Numbered from the stretch's first letter, positions 46,770 to 56,207 are shown. The stretch is 64,000 nt of DNA from Enterococcus malodoratus ATCC 43197 (GCF_000407185.1 NZ_KE136482.1:620001-684000); one strand, 5' to 3'. A program made the numbers and translations. Notes: generated by a model not told the origin, from the sequence alone.

Positions 46770-47447
46770 TCAGAGGACAGGATCTTGTTCTTTGATAAAG
46801 AGTAATTTTCCTTCATTAAGTCCCCATAATTCATCCGCGAATTTCACCGATTGGATCGATTGAGTAGTAAAAATCAAACATTTTTTCTGCTGCAGACAGT
46901 GTTCTCTCAGCCGTTTCATTGCATAATCAGCGCCGCATTCGCTAAATACTTTTTCAGACTCATCGACTAAGATCAGCTTAGCGCTCTTTTTCATTAGCAG
47001 TTTGGCTAAAGCGGTTAATTGACGGTCCTTCTCCGTTAGTTTGCTGACGGAGGTTTTTAGCTGATTTTCTGCTAATCCAACGGACAATAAACCTTTTTTC
47101 AACGCTTCTTTAGTAGACTTGCCGCCGGAAAGCAGCATTTCCATCTCCAAATTAGCCAAGGGAGAATCCTTCAGCAAGCTGCTCTTTTGAAACAGACAAG
47201 CTGTCTCACGGCCGCGATAAGTGTTCCGATCAATTTCAGCCAACTCGTGCCCTACAAAGGTCAAGGATCCCTTAGAGCAAACCACCAATCCTGCAAACAA
47301 TGCTAGAATTGTGGTTTTACCGCTGCCGGGGGCTCCAAAAATCTGATAACTTCTGCCTGTTTGAAAGCTTCCGCTAACTCCATCTAACGTCTTTACTTCT
47401 GATTGCTTATAGCAATAGTCAACTTGCTCCAATCCCCATTCATTCAT
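46770..47447 (-). CDS. ABC ATPase-like protein with degenerate catalytic motifs
   Basis: A 225-residue ABC domain. Walker A is intact (GAPGSGKTT, about 38-46) and a Q-loop-like CLFQKSS is present. The signature is not LSGGQ but KLTEKDRQL, the Walker B ends in VDES instead of DEP, and the H-loop histidine is replaced by Gln (TTQS). It probably binds ATP but may not hydrolyse it efficiently, and could serve as the silent partner in a heterodimer with the ATPase at 44510. Its ATG overlaps the stop of the permease at 47444 (ATGA). Confidence 0.85.
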   Translation of the reverse strand: MNEWGLEQVDYCYKQSEVKTLDGVSGSFQTGRSYQIFGAPGSGKTTILALFAGLVVCSKGSLTFVGHELAEIDRNTYRGRETACLFQKSSLLKDSPLANLEMEMLLSGGKSTKEALKKGLLSVGLAENQLKTSVSKLTEKDRQLTALAKLLMKKSAKLILVDESEKVFSECGADYAMKRLREHCLQQKKCLIFTTQSIQSVKFADELWGLNEGKLLFIKEQDPVL

Positions 47448-48715
47448 CGTTTCGCCACCTCCTGTAATGGTTCACGAACGATTTTAGCAATTCTAAGATT
47501 GACCAGCAGCAGCGTAATCACCAGATACAGCCCTAAAAAAATGAAACCTAAGTAATCTGACCAGCTATTAAGCCAAAGGGCCGTCTGATCAACATGGGGA
47601 AAGAGCCAATCGACAAAGGGTTCCTGATCTGTTAGGCTTTTTTGAAGCTTGATCAGCCATTCGCCAGTGATCCACTTGCTGAGCTGCTGCGAAATAGCAA
47701 CCGCGGCAAGGGTGATTCCTAAAATAAGCATTACGTTCTCAAGCGAGCTGCTAAGTGCCAGCGTTCTTTGATCCATTCCCATCAAATACAGCGTATAGAA
47801 ATCCTGCCGTCGTTTGACTGTCAGCTGATAAATTACCGCTATTAGAACGATTCCTAAAATCAATGCCACGATTAACCCATTAAAAAGCAGGTCGATCGTA
47901 TCTTTAACGGACTGTAAAATCCCCTGAGACCAGCCTTGACTGATTAAGGAAAAATCTTTAAAAGATTCGGTCTTTTTAAAATCTTTTACAAAATTTTTAA
48001 TTTCCTTTTTACTGGTCAATTGAAACATCACATTTGAAATCGTCTGTAGGATCGTTCCTTCCATGGCAGTGCCCGTTTTCCAGTTGATCAAGACTGTACT
48101 GGAGGTTGTCAGCCATTCAGCCGTTGAAAATTCGGCAATTCCGACAATCGTCACTTTCTGTTCCTGACCTTTTGTCCCTAATAGAATGGTGTCCTTCAGC
48201 TTCAATTTGTTCGCTTTTGCTAGAGATCTGCTGATTACACAAGTATTCTCTTTAAGCGGAGCGGAGCCTTGCAGTTTCTCTTTTTTGTTTGTTAGCAGTG
48301 TTTTCAACGAGTCGTTATCCAGCATCGTCACTGACAAGTAATTTCCATTTGTTTGATCCGGCGGAAAGCTATAAAAACCTGTCGTGGTCTGATCCTTTTC
48401 CTTCGGCTGCACCAATGTTGAGGCAGCGATACCTTGTCCAAGTAATTGACTCTTTTTTACATAGGACAAATTTTTCAATCTTTCATAATCGGTTGGATTC
48501 ATTTTGTTTGCTTGTCCTGTTTGATTTAACTCTTGCACGCCCTTTACTACAGTCGCCGCCTGCTCACGATAATCTAAAAAATAGACCGTTGCCATTCGAT
48601 AGATTTGCAGCAGTGAAAAAACGATCAGCAGTATCAATAAAATAAAGCTGCCGGCTTTCAAGTGACTGAAACGATTGCGTTTAAGATTTAGCCAAGCATG
48701 TCGGATGATGATCAT
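47444..48715 (-). CDS. FtsX-like ABC permease (Vex1-like)
   Basis: A 423-residue permease with one N-terminal helix (about 21-43), an extracellular domain of about 210 residues and three C-terminal helices (about 275-410), the MacB/FtsX arrangement. The TLYLMGMDQRTLAL segment after the second helix is the cytoplasmic coupling loop. It is the first transporter gene after the histidine kinase, 55 bases downstream, and overlaps the degenerate ATPase gene. Confidence 0.88.
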   Translation of the reverse strand: MIIIRHAWLNLKRNRFSHLKAGSFILLILLIVFSLLQIYRMATVYFLDYREQAATVVKGVQELNQTGQANKMNPTDYERLKNLSYVKKSQLLGQGIAASTLVQPKEKDQTTTGFYSFPPDQTNGNYLSVTMLDNDSLKTLLTNKKEKLQGSAPLKENTCVISRSLAKANKLKLKDTILLGTKGQEQKVTIVGIAEFSTAEWLTTSSTVLINWKTGTAMEGTILQTISNVMFQLTSKKEIKNFVKDFKKTESFKDFSLISQGWSQGILQSVKDTIDLLFNGLIVALILGIVLIAVIYQLTVKRRQDFYTLYLMGMDQRTLALSSSLENVMLILGITLAAVAISQQLSKWITGEWLIKLQKSLTDQEPFVDWLFPHVDQTALWLNSWSDYLGFIFLGLYLVITLLLVNLRIAKIVREPLQEVAKR

Positions 48716-48769
48716 CGCTTTCGTCTCCTCCTATGAGCGTATAGTAGCAAATCCTCTGTTAACTGAATG

Positions 48770-49864
48770 TTAACCGGCACTAGGAAAACTCAAATAGAAT
48801 GTCGATCCTAGTTTTTCTTCACTTTCCAAGTAAACAAACCCGCGACACAAATCACAAACATGTGATACGACCGAAAGACCAATACCGTAGCCATCTTGTT
48901 TCAGACCATGTACCCGATAACGATGAGAAAAAATCGCTGGTTGCTTCTCTTGCGGAATGCCGATCCCTCGATCTTTTACTTGAATGATCACACTTCCGTT
49001 TTTGTTGGTGATCTTTACAGTCACTAATTTTCCGTCCCCATATTTGATGGCATTATCCACCAAATTCGAGACTGCACGATAGATCCAGCGGTCGCGTCCT
49101 TTGATCAGCGTCGTCTCCTCTTCGCAAAATTCAAATAAAAGATCCGGATAATTCTTCTTATACGCGTCACAAACCTCAGCACAAACTAAGGAAACATCCA
49201 CGAACTCGTTTCCTAGATCCTCTGTATTGTTCGATAGCGTCAGAATATCATCAATACTGTCCGTTAAACGATCCAACAACGCCAGATTTCCCTGATTCGC
49301 CTGCTGCCGTTCGATCTCAAGATTCGCTCGTAAAATAGCGATGGCATTTTTTTGCTCATGGGTCAGATAACTATTCAAACGGCGATAATCCTCTAAATGG
49401 CCATCAAATTTATCCTTCAATTTATTGAACGCTTCACTGAGCGCCTCGTCCTTTACCGAATTCTTAGGTAATTGATCAATAAAGTTCAGATCATGAGTAA
49501 TTGCTAGTATTTGATTGGTATAAATTTTTCGTAAGACCAGCCAAAGTAAAAAGGTCAATAGAAGTACGGCGGAACAAATAACTAAAACCATCGCCGGCAA
49601 ATATTTGAACAGCTCGTCTTGATATGCCTTTTCTAACATGGAAACATTCAGTATTTGATTTTTCCCGGGCTCTGCAGTTTCTACTTTCGTTTTCGACTGA
49701 ACAGCTGAGTCCGTTCCCATAAAATAAACGTCTTCGCCAAGAGTAGAAGCGATACTGACTCCTTGCACATTATTCCGCAAGAAGAAGAAACTCACTAAGA
49801 TGACCCCAGTTACCAGCAGCGAAAATGTCAGCATCGTTACCGTCATTTTAAAATTTAATCGCAT
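48770..49864 (-). CDS. Sensor histidine kinase of the ABC-PASTA operon
   Basis: A 364-residue sensor: two membrane helices (about 8-29 and 89-111) around a 58-residue extracellular loop, then the H-box LTHEQKNAIAIL with H169, which is a divergent sequence (HExKN rather than HDxRTP), the N-box NLVDNAIKYG, and the G1 and G2 boxes DRGIGIP and GYGIGLSV. Its ATG overlaps the response regulator by ten bases. The H-box variant and the gene order resemble VncS of the pneumococcal vex/vnc locus. Confidence 0.9.
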   Translation of the reverse strand: MRLNFKMTVTMLTFSLLVTGVILVSFFFLRNNVQGVSIASTLGEDVYFMGTDSAVQSKTKVETAEPGKNQILNVSMLEKAYQDELFKYLPAMVLVICSAVLLLTFLLWLVLRKIYTNQILAITHDLNFIDQLPKNSVKDEALSEAFNKLKDKFDGHLEDYRRLNSYLTHEQKNAIAILRANLEIERQQANQGNLALLDRLTDSIDDILTLSNNTEDLGNEFVDVSLVCAEVCDAYKKNYPDLLFEFCEEETTLIKGRDRWIYRAVSNLVDNAIKYGDGKLVTVKITNKNGSVIIQVKDRGIGIPQEKQPAIFSHRYRVHGLKQDGYGIGLSVVSHVCDLCRGFVYLESEEKLGSTFYLSFPSAG

Positions 49865-50523
49865 AATTGATACCCCTTCGCTCGAATCGTTCTTAGGACT
49901 TCATGCTCCGCAGATTCAGCCAGCTTCTTTTTTAGACGAGCCAAATGAACCCGCAAGACCGAGGAAAACGGGTCAAAATCTTCGTCATAAACATGTTCAG
50001 AAATTTCCTCTGATGACACGACCGCCGGATGACGTTGCGCGATGCAGAGTAAAATATCAAACTCCTTCGGCTTTAAAAGAATCTCCTTTTGCTGATAGCG
50101 GACCTTTCGGCAAACCGGATCAACGGTCAAGCCACCAATTGAAATCTGCGGCAATGAACGTCCATGATAACGCCGAACGACCGCGCGTAACCGCGCTTTC
50201 AATTCTAATAATTCAAACGGCTTCACCAAATAATCGTCCGCACCGAAGTCCAGTCCCTTTGCCCGCTCTTCAATCTCATCACGAGCGGTGATGATGATGA
50301 CCGGACTTTCGACTTCTTCCTCTCGTAAATTTTTCAGTACTTCTAACCCATCCCTTTTAGGTAAATTCAAATCCAGCAAGATGCCATCATAAGAATTCAC
50401 GAAGGCCTTTTCTTCTCCCTGTTCTCCATCGTAGGCCAGATCCACCGAAATATTCTCCTGCTCCAAGCCCTTTTTTACCGATAAAGCCAATTCACGATTG
50501 TCCTCAACCACCAGTACGCGCAT
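49855..50523 (-). CDS. OmpR-family response regulator of the ABC-PASTA operon
   Basis: A 222-residue regulator with receiver acceptor D51 (GILLDLNLPKRDG), the Lys in YLVKPFELLEL and an OmpR-type winged helix (about 125-222) including FSSVLRVHLARLKKK. It is the first gene of the operon; AAGGAGTG lies before its ATG. It very likely controls the transporter genes and its own promoter in 50524-50650. Confidence 0.92.
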   Translation of the reverse strand: MRVLVVEDNRELALSVKKGLEQENISVDLAYDGEQGEEKAFVNSYDGILLDLNLPKRDGLEVLKNLREEEVESPVIIITARDEIEERAKGLDFGADDYLVKPFELLELKARLRAVVRRYHGRSLPQISIGGLTVDPVCRKVRYQQKEILLKPKEFDILLCIAQRHPAVVSSEEISEHVYDEDFDPFSSVLRVHLARLKKKLAESAEHEVLRTIRAKGYQLCD

Positions 50524-50883
50524 CTATTTTCACTCCTTATTTGGATAAAATAATACTTCTTGTTCTTTTTAGAATAGTACAGCTCCTTCGCCAAAGTCTA
50601 TTTCCTTTTTGTGAAGATTTTAAGATTTTTATCAAAAAAGCGAACAACTGGACCTATTTATTTACCAATCACAAACTATTTCAACAAACCAGTAAACGTT
50701 AAAAATAGTTTCTAATTTCAAAATAAACATTTTTGATAATATGTAAAAACAAAATAAATCTATTGTGATATAATATTGAAAGAAATAAATCAATTAAATA
50801 GTGTCCCTGATGGATCAAATTCGTTTGAAGGTTGAATAGTTTTTATTATCGCTTGCTCAAAGATAAATTTGGAGGGGTTAAAA
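50524..50883. other. 360-bp divergent regulatory region
   Basis: No gene is visible. The left part should hold the minus-strand promoter of the response-regulator operon; TATTCT near 50567 is a weak -10. On the plus strand TGATATAAT (50766-50774) is an extended -10 element for the DUF5648 gene, leaving a leader of about 110 bases. The stretch 50640-50760 is very AT-rich. Confidence 0.45.
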
Positions 50884-51414
50884 ATGAAGAAAAAGAATCT
50901 ATCAATTATCATGATGGTTATGATCGTTGGACTTTGCTTACTGGGAGCGGTTGGTTTCGGTTCAAAAGCAGATGCAGCCGAATCACCAAGAACCACGATC
51001 AATCGGCTTTATAATCCAAATTCAGGGGAGCATTTATTTACTCCTAGTGATTTTGAACGTGCTACGTTGATTAATTTTGGCTGGAAAGATGAAGGTATCG
51101 GTTTTTACGGACAAGGTTACACGACTGAAAAGACGTCCTATGTTAGTCGTGTTTATAATCCAAATGCTGGAGATCATCATTACACTGCGAGTAATGATGA
51201 GGTTCAGCACTTAGTAAAAGTTGGCTGGCATGACGATAACATTGGATTCCATATGCCTTTCAGCGGGGGGCAGCCAGTCTATCGCTTATACAATCCAAAT
51301 GCCACAGCGGGTGCTCATCACTTTACACTGCTAAAAAGTGAACGTGACCATTTAATCAAAGTTGGCTGGAAAGATGAAGGTATCGCCTTTAACGCGTATG
51401 ATAAATTGCAATAA
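50884..51414 (+). CDS. Secreted protein with three DUF5648 repeats
   Basis: A 176-residue exported protein. The signal peptide (about 1-31) ends at KADA-A. The mature part is three repeats of roughly 45 residues, each beginning YNPN(S/A) and carrying a G.H..T segment and a final GW(K/H)D(E/D)(G/N)I(G/A)F: INRLYNPNSGEHLF, VSRVYNPNAGDHHY and VYRLYNPNATAGAHHF. This is the DUF5648 repeat, often joined to cell-wall hydrolases, here alone. Its function is unknown; wall or glycan binding is plausible. GGAGGGG precedes the ATG at 50884. It is divergent from the two-component/ABC/PASTA operon and may be co-regulated. Confidence 0.85.
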   Translation: MKKKNLSIIMMVMIVGLCLLGAVGFGSKADAAESPRTTINRLYNPNSGEHLFTPSDFERATLINFGWKDEGIGFYGQGYTTEKTSYVSRVYNPNAGDHHYTASNDEVQHLVKVGWHDDNIGFHMPFSGGQPVYRLYNPNATAGAHHFTLLKSERDHLIKVGWKDEGIAFNAYDKLQ

Positions 51415-51420
51415 TCGACA

Positions 51421-51461
51421 AAAAAAGGACGATGAACAGTTCAATGTTCATCGTCCTTTTT
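51421..51461. terminator. Bidirectional terminator
   Basis: A 17-bp stem (AAAAAGGACGATGAACA with its complement) and a 6-base loop between the converging DUF5648 and lacD genes. Confidence 0.93.
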
Positions 51462-51466
51462 CATTT

Positions 51467-52459
51467 TTATGATAGAGTTGTTTCCAGCACTTCTACTGGT
51501 GTTGCGGTTTCTTTCAATACCGCATTCAGTTCTTCGATATTCTTACATCCTTGAGTATTCATCCATTCGATGGCTGCTTCTTTGCCTGCTGTAATGTAGC
51601 TTTCTACACCGTCCGCCCATGTAGCCCGTCCACAAAGTACTCCATTGAAGGTTGACCCGGCGTCTTTTGCAAAATGAAGCGTTTCTTGGAATAGCTCCGC
51701 TTTAACACCGGCGCTTAAAAATATGAACGGTAAGTCAGTCGCTCCAGCTTGTTCTTTGAAAAAGTTGGCGGCTTCCGCTTTGGTATGAACAACTTCGCCA
51801 GTCGCGTAGCCTTCGACATAGTTCATATTGACAGGCACTTCAACCTTCAATACATCCACTCCGTAACGCGGATCAGAGAACTCCTTCATCATATCGTTCA
51901 CCTTATGCGGTTTTTTGATCGCGTATTCTCTCGATGTCGCATCAGAAATAGTTGCGTCGTAGGAGACCAATTCTAAGAAAAACGGTAGATTTTCCGCCTG
52001 ACATTCTGAACCGATCCGCTCGATAAAGGCATGCTTTTGATCATTGATTTCATCAGATTCATCGACATCATAGTAAAGTAAAAATTTGCAGGCGTCCGCG
52101 CCCGCTTCTTTTAAGCGTTTGACAGACCAGATTGATAATAGATCCGGTAAACGCCCCGGAGTTGATGCGTCATAGCCGGTTTTTTCATATGCTAATAATA
52201 AACCGGCATTTTCGGCTCTGACATCTGCTGCTGGCAAGCCGTATTCAGGATCTAATAAAATCGATGAGGCGTATTTCGTTAATTGCTCAGAGACGATTTC
52301 TTTGAATTCGACAATCTCTGACTCTTCAGCCTCGCTGCCTTTGAACTTGGTGATCATCTTCTTCAACGCACCGCGCTGATCAATCGCTAAAGCCCCGATT
52401 ACTCCATCTTCATTGCACAACTGCTTGATAAACTGACGCTTTTCTTCACTTGTTTCCAT
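51467..52459 (-). CDS. lacD: Tagatose 1,6-diphosphate aldolase
   Basis: A 330-residue class I aldolase that splits tagatose 1,6-bisphosphate into dihydroxyacetone phosphate and glyceraldehyde 3-phosphate, the last step of the tagatose-6-phosphate pathway. Family landmarks are [17 protein letters not shown] at the N-terminus, [11 protein letters not shown], the Schiff-base-region VDVLKVEVP and [13 protein letters not shown]. The length matches the family. It is the last gene of lacR-lacABCD, 18 bases after lacC. Confidence 0.95.
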   Translation of the reverse strand: METSEEKRQFIKQLCNEDGVIGALAIDQRGALKKMITKFKGSEAEESEIVEFKEIVSEQLTKYASSILLDPEYGLPAADVRAENAGLLLAYEKTGYDASTPGRLPDLLSIWSVKRLKEAGADACKFLLYYDVDESDEINDQKHAFIERIGSECQAENLPFFLELVSYDATISDATSREYAIKKPHKVNDMMKEFSDPRYGVDVLKVEVPVNMNYVEGYATGEVVHTKAEAANFFKEQAGATDLPFIFLSAGVKAELFQETLHFAKDAGSTFNGVLCGRATWADGVESYITAGKEAAIEWMNTQGCKNIEELNAVLKETATPVEVLETTLS

Positions 52460-52477
52460 ACTGTTCGCTCCCCTTAT

Positions 52478-53404
52478 TTAGACTTCTTCAACTTTAATTT
52501 GATCGAATAGTGTTTGATAATTGGCCAACTCGACGTAGCCGGTTGTTGCTTCTTGTGCGTTTAACATACCAAGGACATTCCCTTGTTTTAAAATGGCTTC
52601 GTCTGAAAATCCTTTTTCGATTGCATCTGTCAGGCCTGCCACTGTCGCATCACCAGATCCAACGGGATTAACGACAGCGATCTTAGGAATCATTACGCGA
52701 TAAAATTTATCGAAATGTTTCGCAAAAGCACCCTCGCCGCCCATCGAAACAACGATCCATTCAATCCCATCGAAGATCGAATCGGATAAAGCCGCTTTTA
52801 GTTCCACCGCATTTGTAGAAATCGGTTTTTCCAATAGACCAGCTAATTCTTCCGTGTTTGGTTTGATTAAGTGCGGCTTAGCATCCCCTGTAAGTACCTC
52901 TTTCAATGCTTCACCGGAACAATCCAAAACAACTGGTTTTCCCTCACACCGCTGCAGCATCTGACTATAAAAATCCACTGATAATCCTTCAGGCAGACTG
53001 CCTGAAAACGAGATAATAGATGCTCTCTTCGCTAATTGCTCGAAATGTTCTAAGAACGCCGCAGCTTCCTCTTTGGTGATAACTGGTCCGCTTTCCAGAA
53101 TTTCGGTCTGCTGGCCCTCGTGTAAAACAGCGATACAATTTCGCGTTTCACCGCTGATCGGCAAAAAATCATGAGCGATCTTTGTTTGATCTAAATCCTT
53201 TTTAATTTCCTCTCCCAGAAATCCGCCGATCAAACCGCTGGCCACTACATCAGCATCTAATTGTTTCAAAATACGGGTAACGTTCAAGCCTTTGCCACCT
53301 GCCGTTTTGCGAACATTGCGCACACGATTAACGGTATCCAGCTTGAACTCTGCTAAGGGATAAGAAATATCGATCGACGGGTTCATCGTAATTGTTAGAA
53401 TCAT
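52478..53404 (-). CDS. lacC: Tagatose-6-phosphate kinase
   Basis: A 308-residue PfkB-family kinase that phosphorylates tagatose 6-phosphate at C1. The N-terminal PSIDISYPL and [11 protein letters not shown] motifs and the C-terminal signature [12 protein letters not shown], with the catalytic Asp, are present. 1-phosphofructokinase (FruK) is a close relative, but the position between lacB and lacD supports LacC. Confidence 0.94.
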   Translation of the reverse strand: MILTITMNPSIDISYPLAEFKLDTVNRVRNVRKTAGGKGLNVTRILKQLDADVVASGLIGGFLGEEIKKDLDQTKIAHDFLPISGETRNCIAVLHEGQQTEILESGPVITKEEAAAFLEHFEQLAKRASIISFSGSLPEGLSVDFYSQMLQRCEGKPVVLDCSGEALKEVLTGDAKPHLIKPNTEELAGLLEKPISTNAVELKAALSDSIFDGIEWIVVSMGGEGAFAKHFDKFYRVMIPKIAVVNPVGSGDATVAGLTDAIEKGFSDEAILKQGNVLGMLNAQEATTGYVELANYQTLFDQIKVEEV

Positions 53405-53416
53405 TGGCCGCTCCTC

Positions 53417-53932
53417 TTAATCGTGGTATTCGCCGCGATCCCATTTTTCGATAAATTCATCGAAGAAATGCGGATCTGACTGATTAGCACTGGCTTTTTC
53501 AACATGATCAATCTTCGCGATCAACTTCTTATTTTCTTCTGTCTCTTGATATTCCGCCTTAATGAACGCGTCTAAAATGTCGCAGATCAGAAATTCCCCA
53601 GTGATCCGTGCGCCGAAGCCGATCACATTTGCGTTCAATTGTTCTTTCGCATAAATGGCAGTAGTCATATCTCGCACCAATGCACTGCGAATGCCAGGAA
53701 CTTTGTTGACAGCATTATTAATACCGACACCGGTTCCGCATAAGCAAACACCTAAATCCGCCTCGCCATTCGTTACGGCCTCGCCGACTTTCTTTCCATA
53801 GATTGGATAGTGGGTTCGCGTAAAGTCATAAGTCCCCATGTCCAACACTTCATGTCCTTTTGATTTCAAAAAATCTGATACAGCCATTTTAGTATCTGTG
53901 ACGATATGGTCACAGCCGATTGCGATTTTCAT
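53417..53932 (-). CDS. lacB: Galactose-6-phosphate isomerase subunit LacB
   Basis: A 171-residue RpiB-fold subunit. LacA and LacB together convert galactose 6-phosphate to tagatose 6-phosphate. [10 protein letters not shown] at the N-terminus and the active-site loop [14 protein letters not shown] are the LacB landmarks. I used the ATG at 53932, nine bases after AAGGAAGG; the alternative ATG at 53941 lies directly on that site. Confidence 0.95.
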   Translation of the reverse strand: MKIAIGCDHIVTDTKMAVSDFLKSKGHEVLDMGTYDFTRTHYPIYGKKVGEAVTNGEADLGVCLCGTGVGINNAVNKVPGIRSALVRDMTTAIYAKEQLNANVIGFGARITGEFLICDILDAFIKAEYQETEENKKLIAKIDHVEKASANQSDPHFFDEFIEKWDRGEYHD

Positions 53933-53947
53933 TTTATTCATCCTTCC

Positions 53948-54376
53948 TTACGCCATTTTATTTAACATATCGACACGAACTTGATGCCGTCCGCCGTCGT
54001 AATCCGCTTGCAGAAATTCTCGTACAATATTCAATGCCAACTCATCCCCGACAATTTCAGAACCTAGTGTGATCATGCGGGAATTGTTGTGCTCTCTCGT
54101 CATATAAGCACTGCGTTCATCTGAAACTTCTGCCGCTACCATTCCTTTGACCTTTACCGCCGTAATAAAGCTGCCGGCACCATAGCCATCAAAAGCAACT
54201 CCTAGACTGCCTTCGTTTTCATTCAAATCATTGGCGATCGCCAAGGTCGACTCAACAAAATCCTCCGAAGCAGTTTCACTTTTATCGACGACGGTAAAGC
54301 CTTTAGCGATTAAGTCTTTCTTGACCAATTCCTTTAGTCTCATGCCTTCTTTGTCTGAACCAATTACTACACGCAT
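53948..54376 (-). CDS. lacA: Galactose-6-phosphate isomerase subunit LacA
   Basis: A 142-residue RpiB-fold partner of LacB, with [16 protein letters not shown] at the N-terminus and the [12 protein letters not shown] loop in place of the catalytic CGTG loop, as is normal for LacA. It starts the lacABCD run 51 bases after lacR. Confidence 0.95.
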   Translation of the reverse strand: MRVVIGSDKEGMRLKELVKKDLIAKGFTVVDKSETASEDFVESTLAIANDLNENEGSLGVAFDGYGAGSFITAVKVKGMVAAEVSDERSAYMTREHNNSRMITLGSEIVGDELALNIVREFLQADYDGGRHQVRVDMLNKMA

Positions 54377-54427
54377 TTTTGTTTCCTCCTAGTTAGATAG
54401 TCGTATTCTTTGTGTTGCCCGCACATC

Positions 54428-55216
54428 CTATTGAATGATCTTGGTGTATTGCTGATAATAACTCTTCAGTTCGGCTGAAAGAGTAGAATCCGTAAATAGC
54501 GCGTCGATCTTGCGCAAATCATAGAAATTATAAAAATCACTATGATCGAATTTGTTTGCATCCGAAACCAAACATTTTTCGGCCGCGTTGTCTAAAACGA
54601 TCTTCTGCAAAGTCCCCTCCTCAATACTGAAGTTTGAAACCTCAGTACCTTTTAATCCGTTGACTCCGACAAAAGCCTTCTTGATTCCAATTTTCTGCAC
54701 CGCTTCATTGGCGATCGAGCCGACAAATGCTCCCGTTTTCTCACGATAAAGCCCGCCAATTAAATAGAGCTCAAATCTTTTTGTCTCACTTAATAGATTG
54801 AAGACCGGAAGACTGTTCGTCACGATCCGTAGTGAATCGTGTTCGATATATTGCGTCATCAGCTCGATGGTCGTTCCTGATCCAAGAAAGATCGTGTCAT
54901 CTTCTTTGGTAATATAAGCGGCCGCATGTTTGGCGATGTATTCCTTTTCTTTGGTATGCAGCTTCTTCTTTTCATTATGGGAAAGCTCGTTTGCTGCTTT
55001 TGTTCCTTCTATAGAAGAAATCAGTTGTTCTTCACTGGTCATTTTTTGTGCGCCGCCGTGGACTCTTAAAAGTTGTTTCTTTTGTGCAAGCTCTTCAAGA
55101 TCTCGTCGAATGGTCATATCAGAAACAGCTAAAACTTCTTGAATAAACTTAACCGTGATCGTCCCATAGCGATCACACATGGCCAAGATTGATTGTTGAC
55201 GCTCTGTTTTCAGCAT
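54428..55216 (-). CDS. lacR: DeoR-family repressor of the lac/gat genes
   Basis: A 262-residue repressor: DeoR HTH at the N-terminus (about 5-55, RQQSILAMCDRYGTITV and VSDMTIRRDLEEL) and a sugar-phosphate-sensing domain (IFLGSGTTIELM, IVTNSLPVF, FVGVNG). The start at 55216 follows GGAGGG. Its position before lacABCD and opposite the galactitol-type PTS makes it the probable repressor of both, released by tagatose 6-phosphate or a similar intermediate (known for LacR, inferred here). Confidence 0.9.
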   Translation of the reverse strand: MLKTERQQSILAMCDRYGTITVKFIQEVLAVSDMTIRRDLEELAQKKQLLRVHGGAQKMTSEEQLISSIEGTKAANELSHNEKKKLHTKEKEYIAKHAAAYITKEDDTIFLGSGTTIELMTQYIEHDSLRIVTNSLPVFNLLSETKRFELYLIGGLYREKTGAFVGSIANEAVQKIGIKKAFVGVNGLKGTEVSNFSIEEGTLQKIVLDNAAEKCLVSDANKFDHSDFYNFYDLRKIDALFTDSTLSAELKSYYQQYTKIIQ

Positions 55217-55237
55217 GTGTTGTCCCTCCACACACTT

Positions 55238-55266
55238 ATAATAAAACATAATCGAACAATAATCAA
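55238..55266 (-). promoter_or_regulatory. Promoter of lacR-lacABCD
   Basis: TTGATT (55266-55261) and TATTAT (55243-55238) on the minus strand with 17-base spacing, 22 bases before the lacR ATG. Confidence 0.6.
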
Positions 55267-55287
55267 CATAATATGTTTATTTATTTT

Positions 55288-55348
55288 CGTTTTGTGTTGA
55301 CAAAGCAAATGTAAGCGATTATACTCAACATGTAAACAAACACAAACG
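55288..55348 (+). promoter_or_regulatory. gat operon promoter with cre site and inverted operator-like arms
   Basis: TTGACA (55297-55302) and TATACT (55320-55325) with 17-base spacing form the promoter. TGTAAGCGATTATA (55310-55323) matches cre at 13 of 14 positions and lies between the hexamers. The arms CGTTTTGTGTT (55288-55298) and its near-complement AAACACAAACG (55338-55348) flank the promoter symmetrically and are candidate LacR operators that could be bridged by a loop. Confidence 0.72.
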
Positions 55349-55371
55349 GACTTAGAAAGGAGCTGTTTTGT

Positions 55372-55863
55372 TTGAAAAAGCTTTTTTTCAAAGACACGAC
55401 CTATGTTTCTAGTCGAAGTACACAAGAAGAAGTTTTTGAGGAAGTTTATTTGGATCTGCTAAACAAACAATTAGTTACTGAAGATTTTTTGGCCAGTCTT
55501 TTAGAGCGGGAACGAAATTATCCGACCGGTTTAGATCTCTCACCCGTTTCAGAGGTATTGCCCGACATCGCGATTCCTCACACCGAGAGTGAATATGTGC
55601 GAACGACGCGCATTATTCCGATCAAACTGAAAAATGAGATTACTTTCCATAATATGATCTCGCCGAGCGATCAAATTTCTGTCCGTTTCCTATTTATGAT
55701 TTTGAATGAAAACGGTGAAGCGCAAGCCGGCATGCTGGCGGATATCATGGATTTTATTAATTCGGTGGACAAAGAAAAATTATGTGCATTTTTCAATCTA
55801 CAAGACATTGAAGCAATCTATCAGTTTTTAGAGGAACACTTTACTATGGAAGTTTCTGCATAA
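55372..55863 (+). CDS. gatA: PTS EIIA, galactitol/galactose type
   Basis: A 163-residue EIIA domain with active H70 in DIAIPHTESEYVR. The frame begins with TTG at 55372, nine bases after AAAGGAG; no ATG is available, so a TTG start is likely. It takes phosphate from HPr and gives it to the EIIB encoded next. It is the first gene of the PTS operon divergent from lacR. Confidence 0.88.
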   Translation: MKKLFFKDTTYVSSRSTQEEVFEEVYLDLLNKQLVTEDFLASLLERERNYPTGLDLSPVSEVLPDIAIPHTESEYVRTTRIIPIKLKNEITFHNMISPSDQISVRFLFMILNENGEAQAGMLADIMDFINSVDKEKLCAFFNLQDIEAIYQFLEEHFTMEVSA

Positions 55864-55904
55864 TGCAGGATAAAAAATAAACATATTTTAAGGAGAGAAA
55901 AATC

Positions 55905-56207
55905 ATGATCAAAATTTTAGCAGCTTGTGGCGCGGGAGTTAATTCAAGCCATCAAATCAAAAGTGCCCTAGAAACAGAACTAAACAATCGCGGCTATCAA
56001 GTCACCTGTGACGCCGTTATGATCAAAGATATCAATGAGGAAATGTTGTCTCACTACGATATTTTCGCTCAGATCGCTAATACTGATTTAGGATTTAACG
56101 TAAATATCCCGATCGTTGATGCAGGAGCGATCCTTTACCGCATCCCGGCAATGGCTGAACCTGTTTACCAAAGTATGGAAAGCGCTATCCAATCAATCAC
56201 TAAATAG
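55905..56207 (+). CDS. gatB: PTS EIIB, galactitol/galactose type
   Basis: A 100-residue EIIB with phosphocysteine C8 in ILAACGAGVNSSHQI, the GatB motif. The TDLGFNVNIPIVDAG segment is also typical of this family. It lies between EIIA and EIIC, with AAGGAGAG before the ATG. Confidence 0.92.
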   Translation: MIKILAACGAGVNSSHQIKSALETELNNRGYQVTCDAVMIKDINEEMLSHYDIFAQIANTDLGFNVNIPIVDAGAILYRIPAMAEPVYQSMESAIQSITK

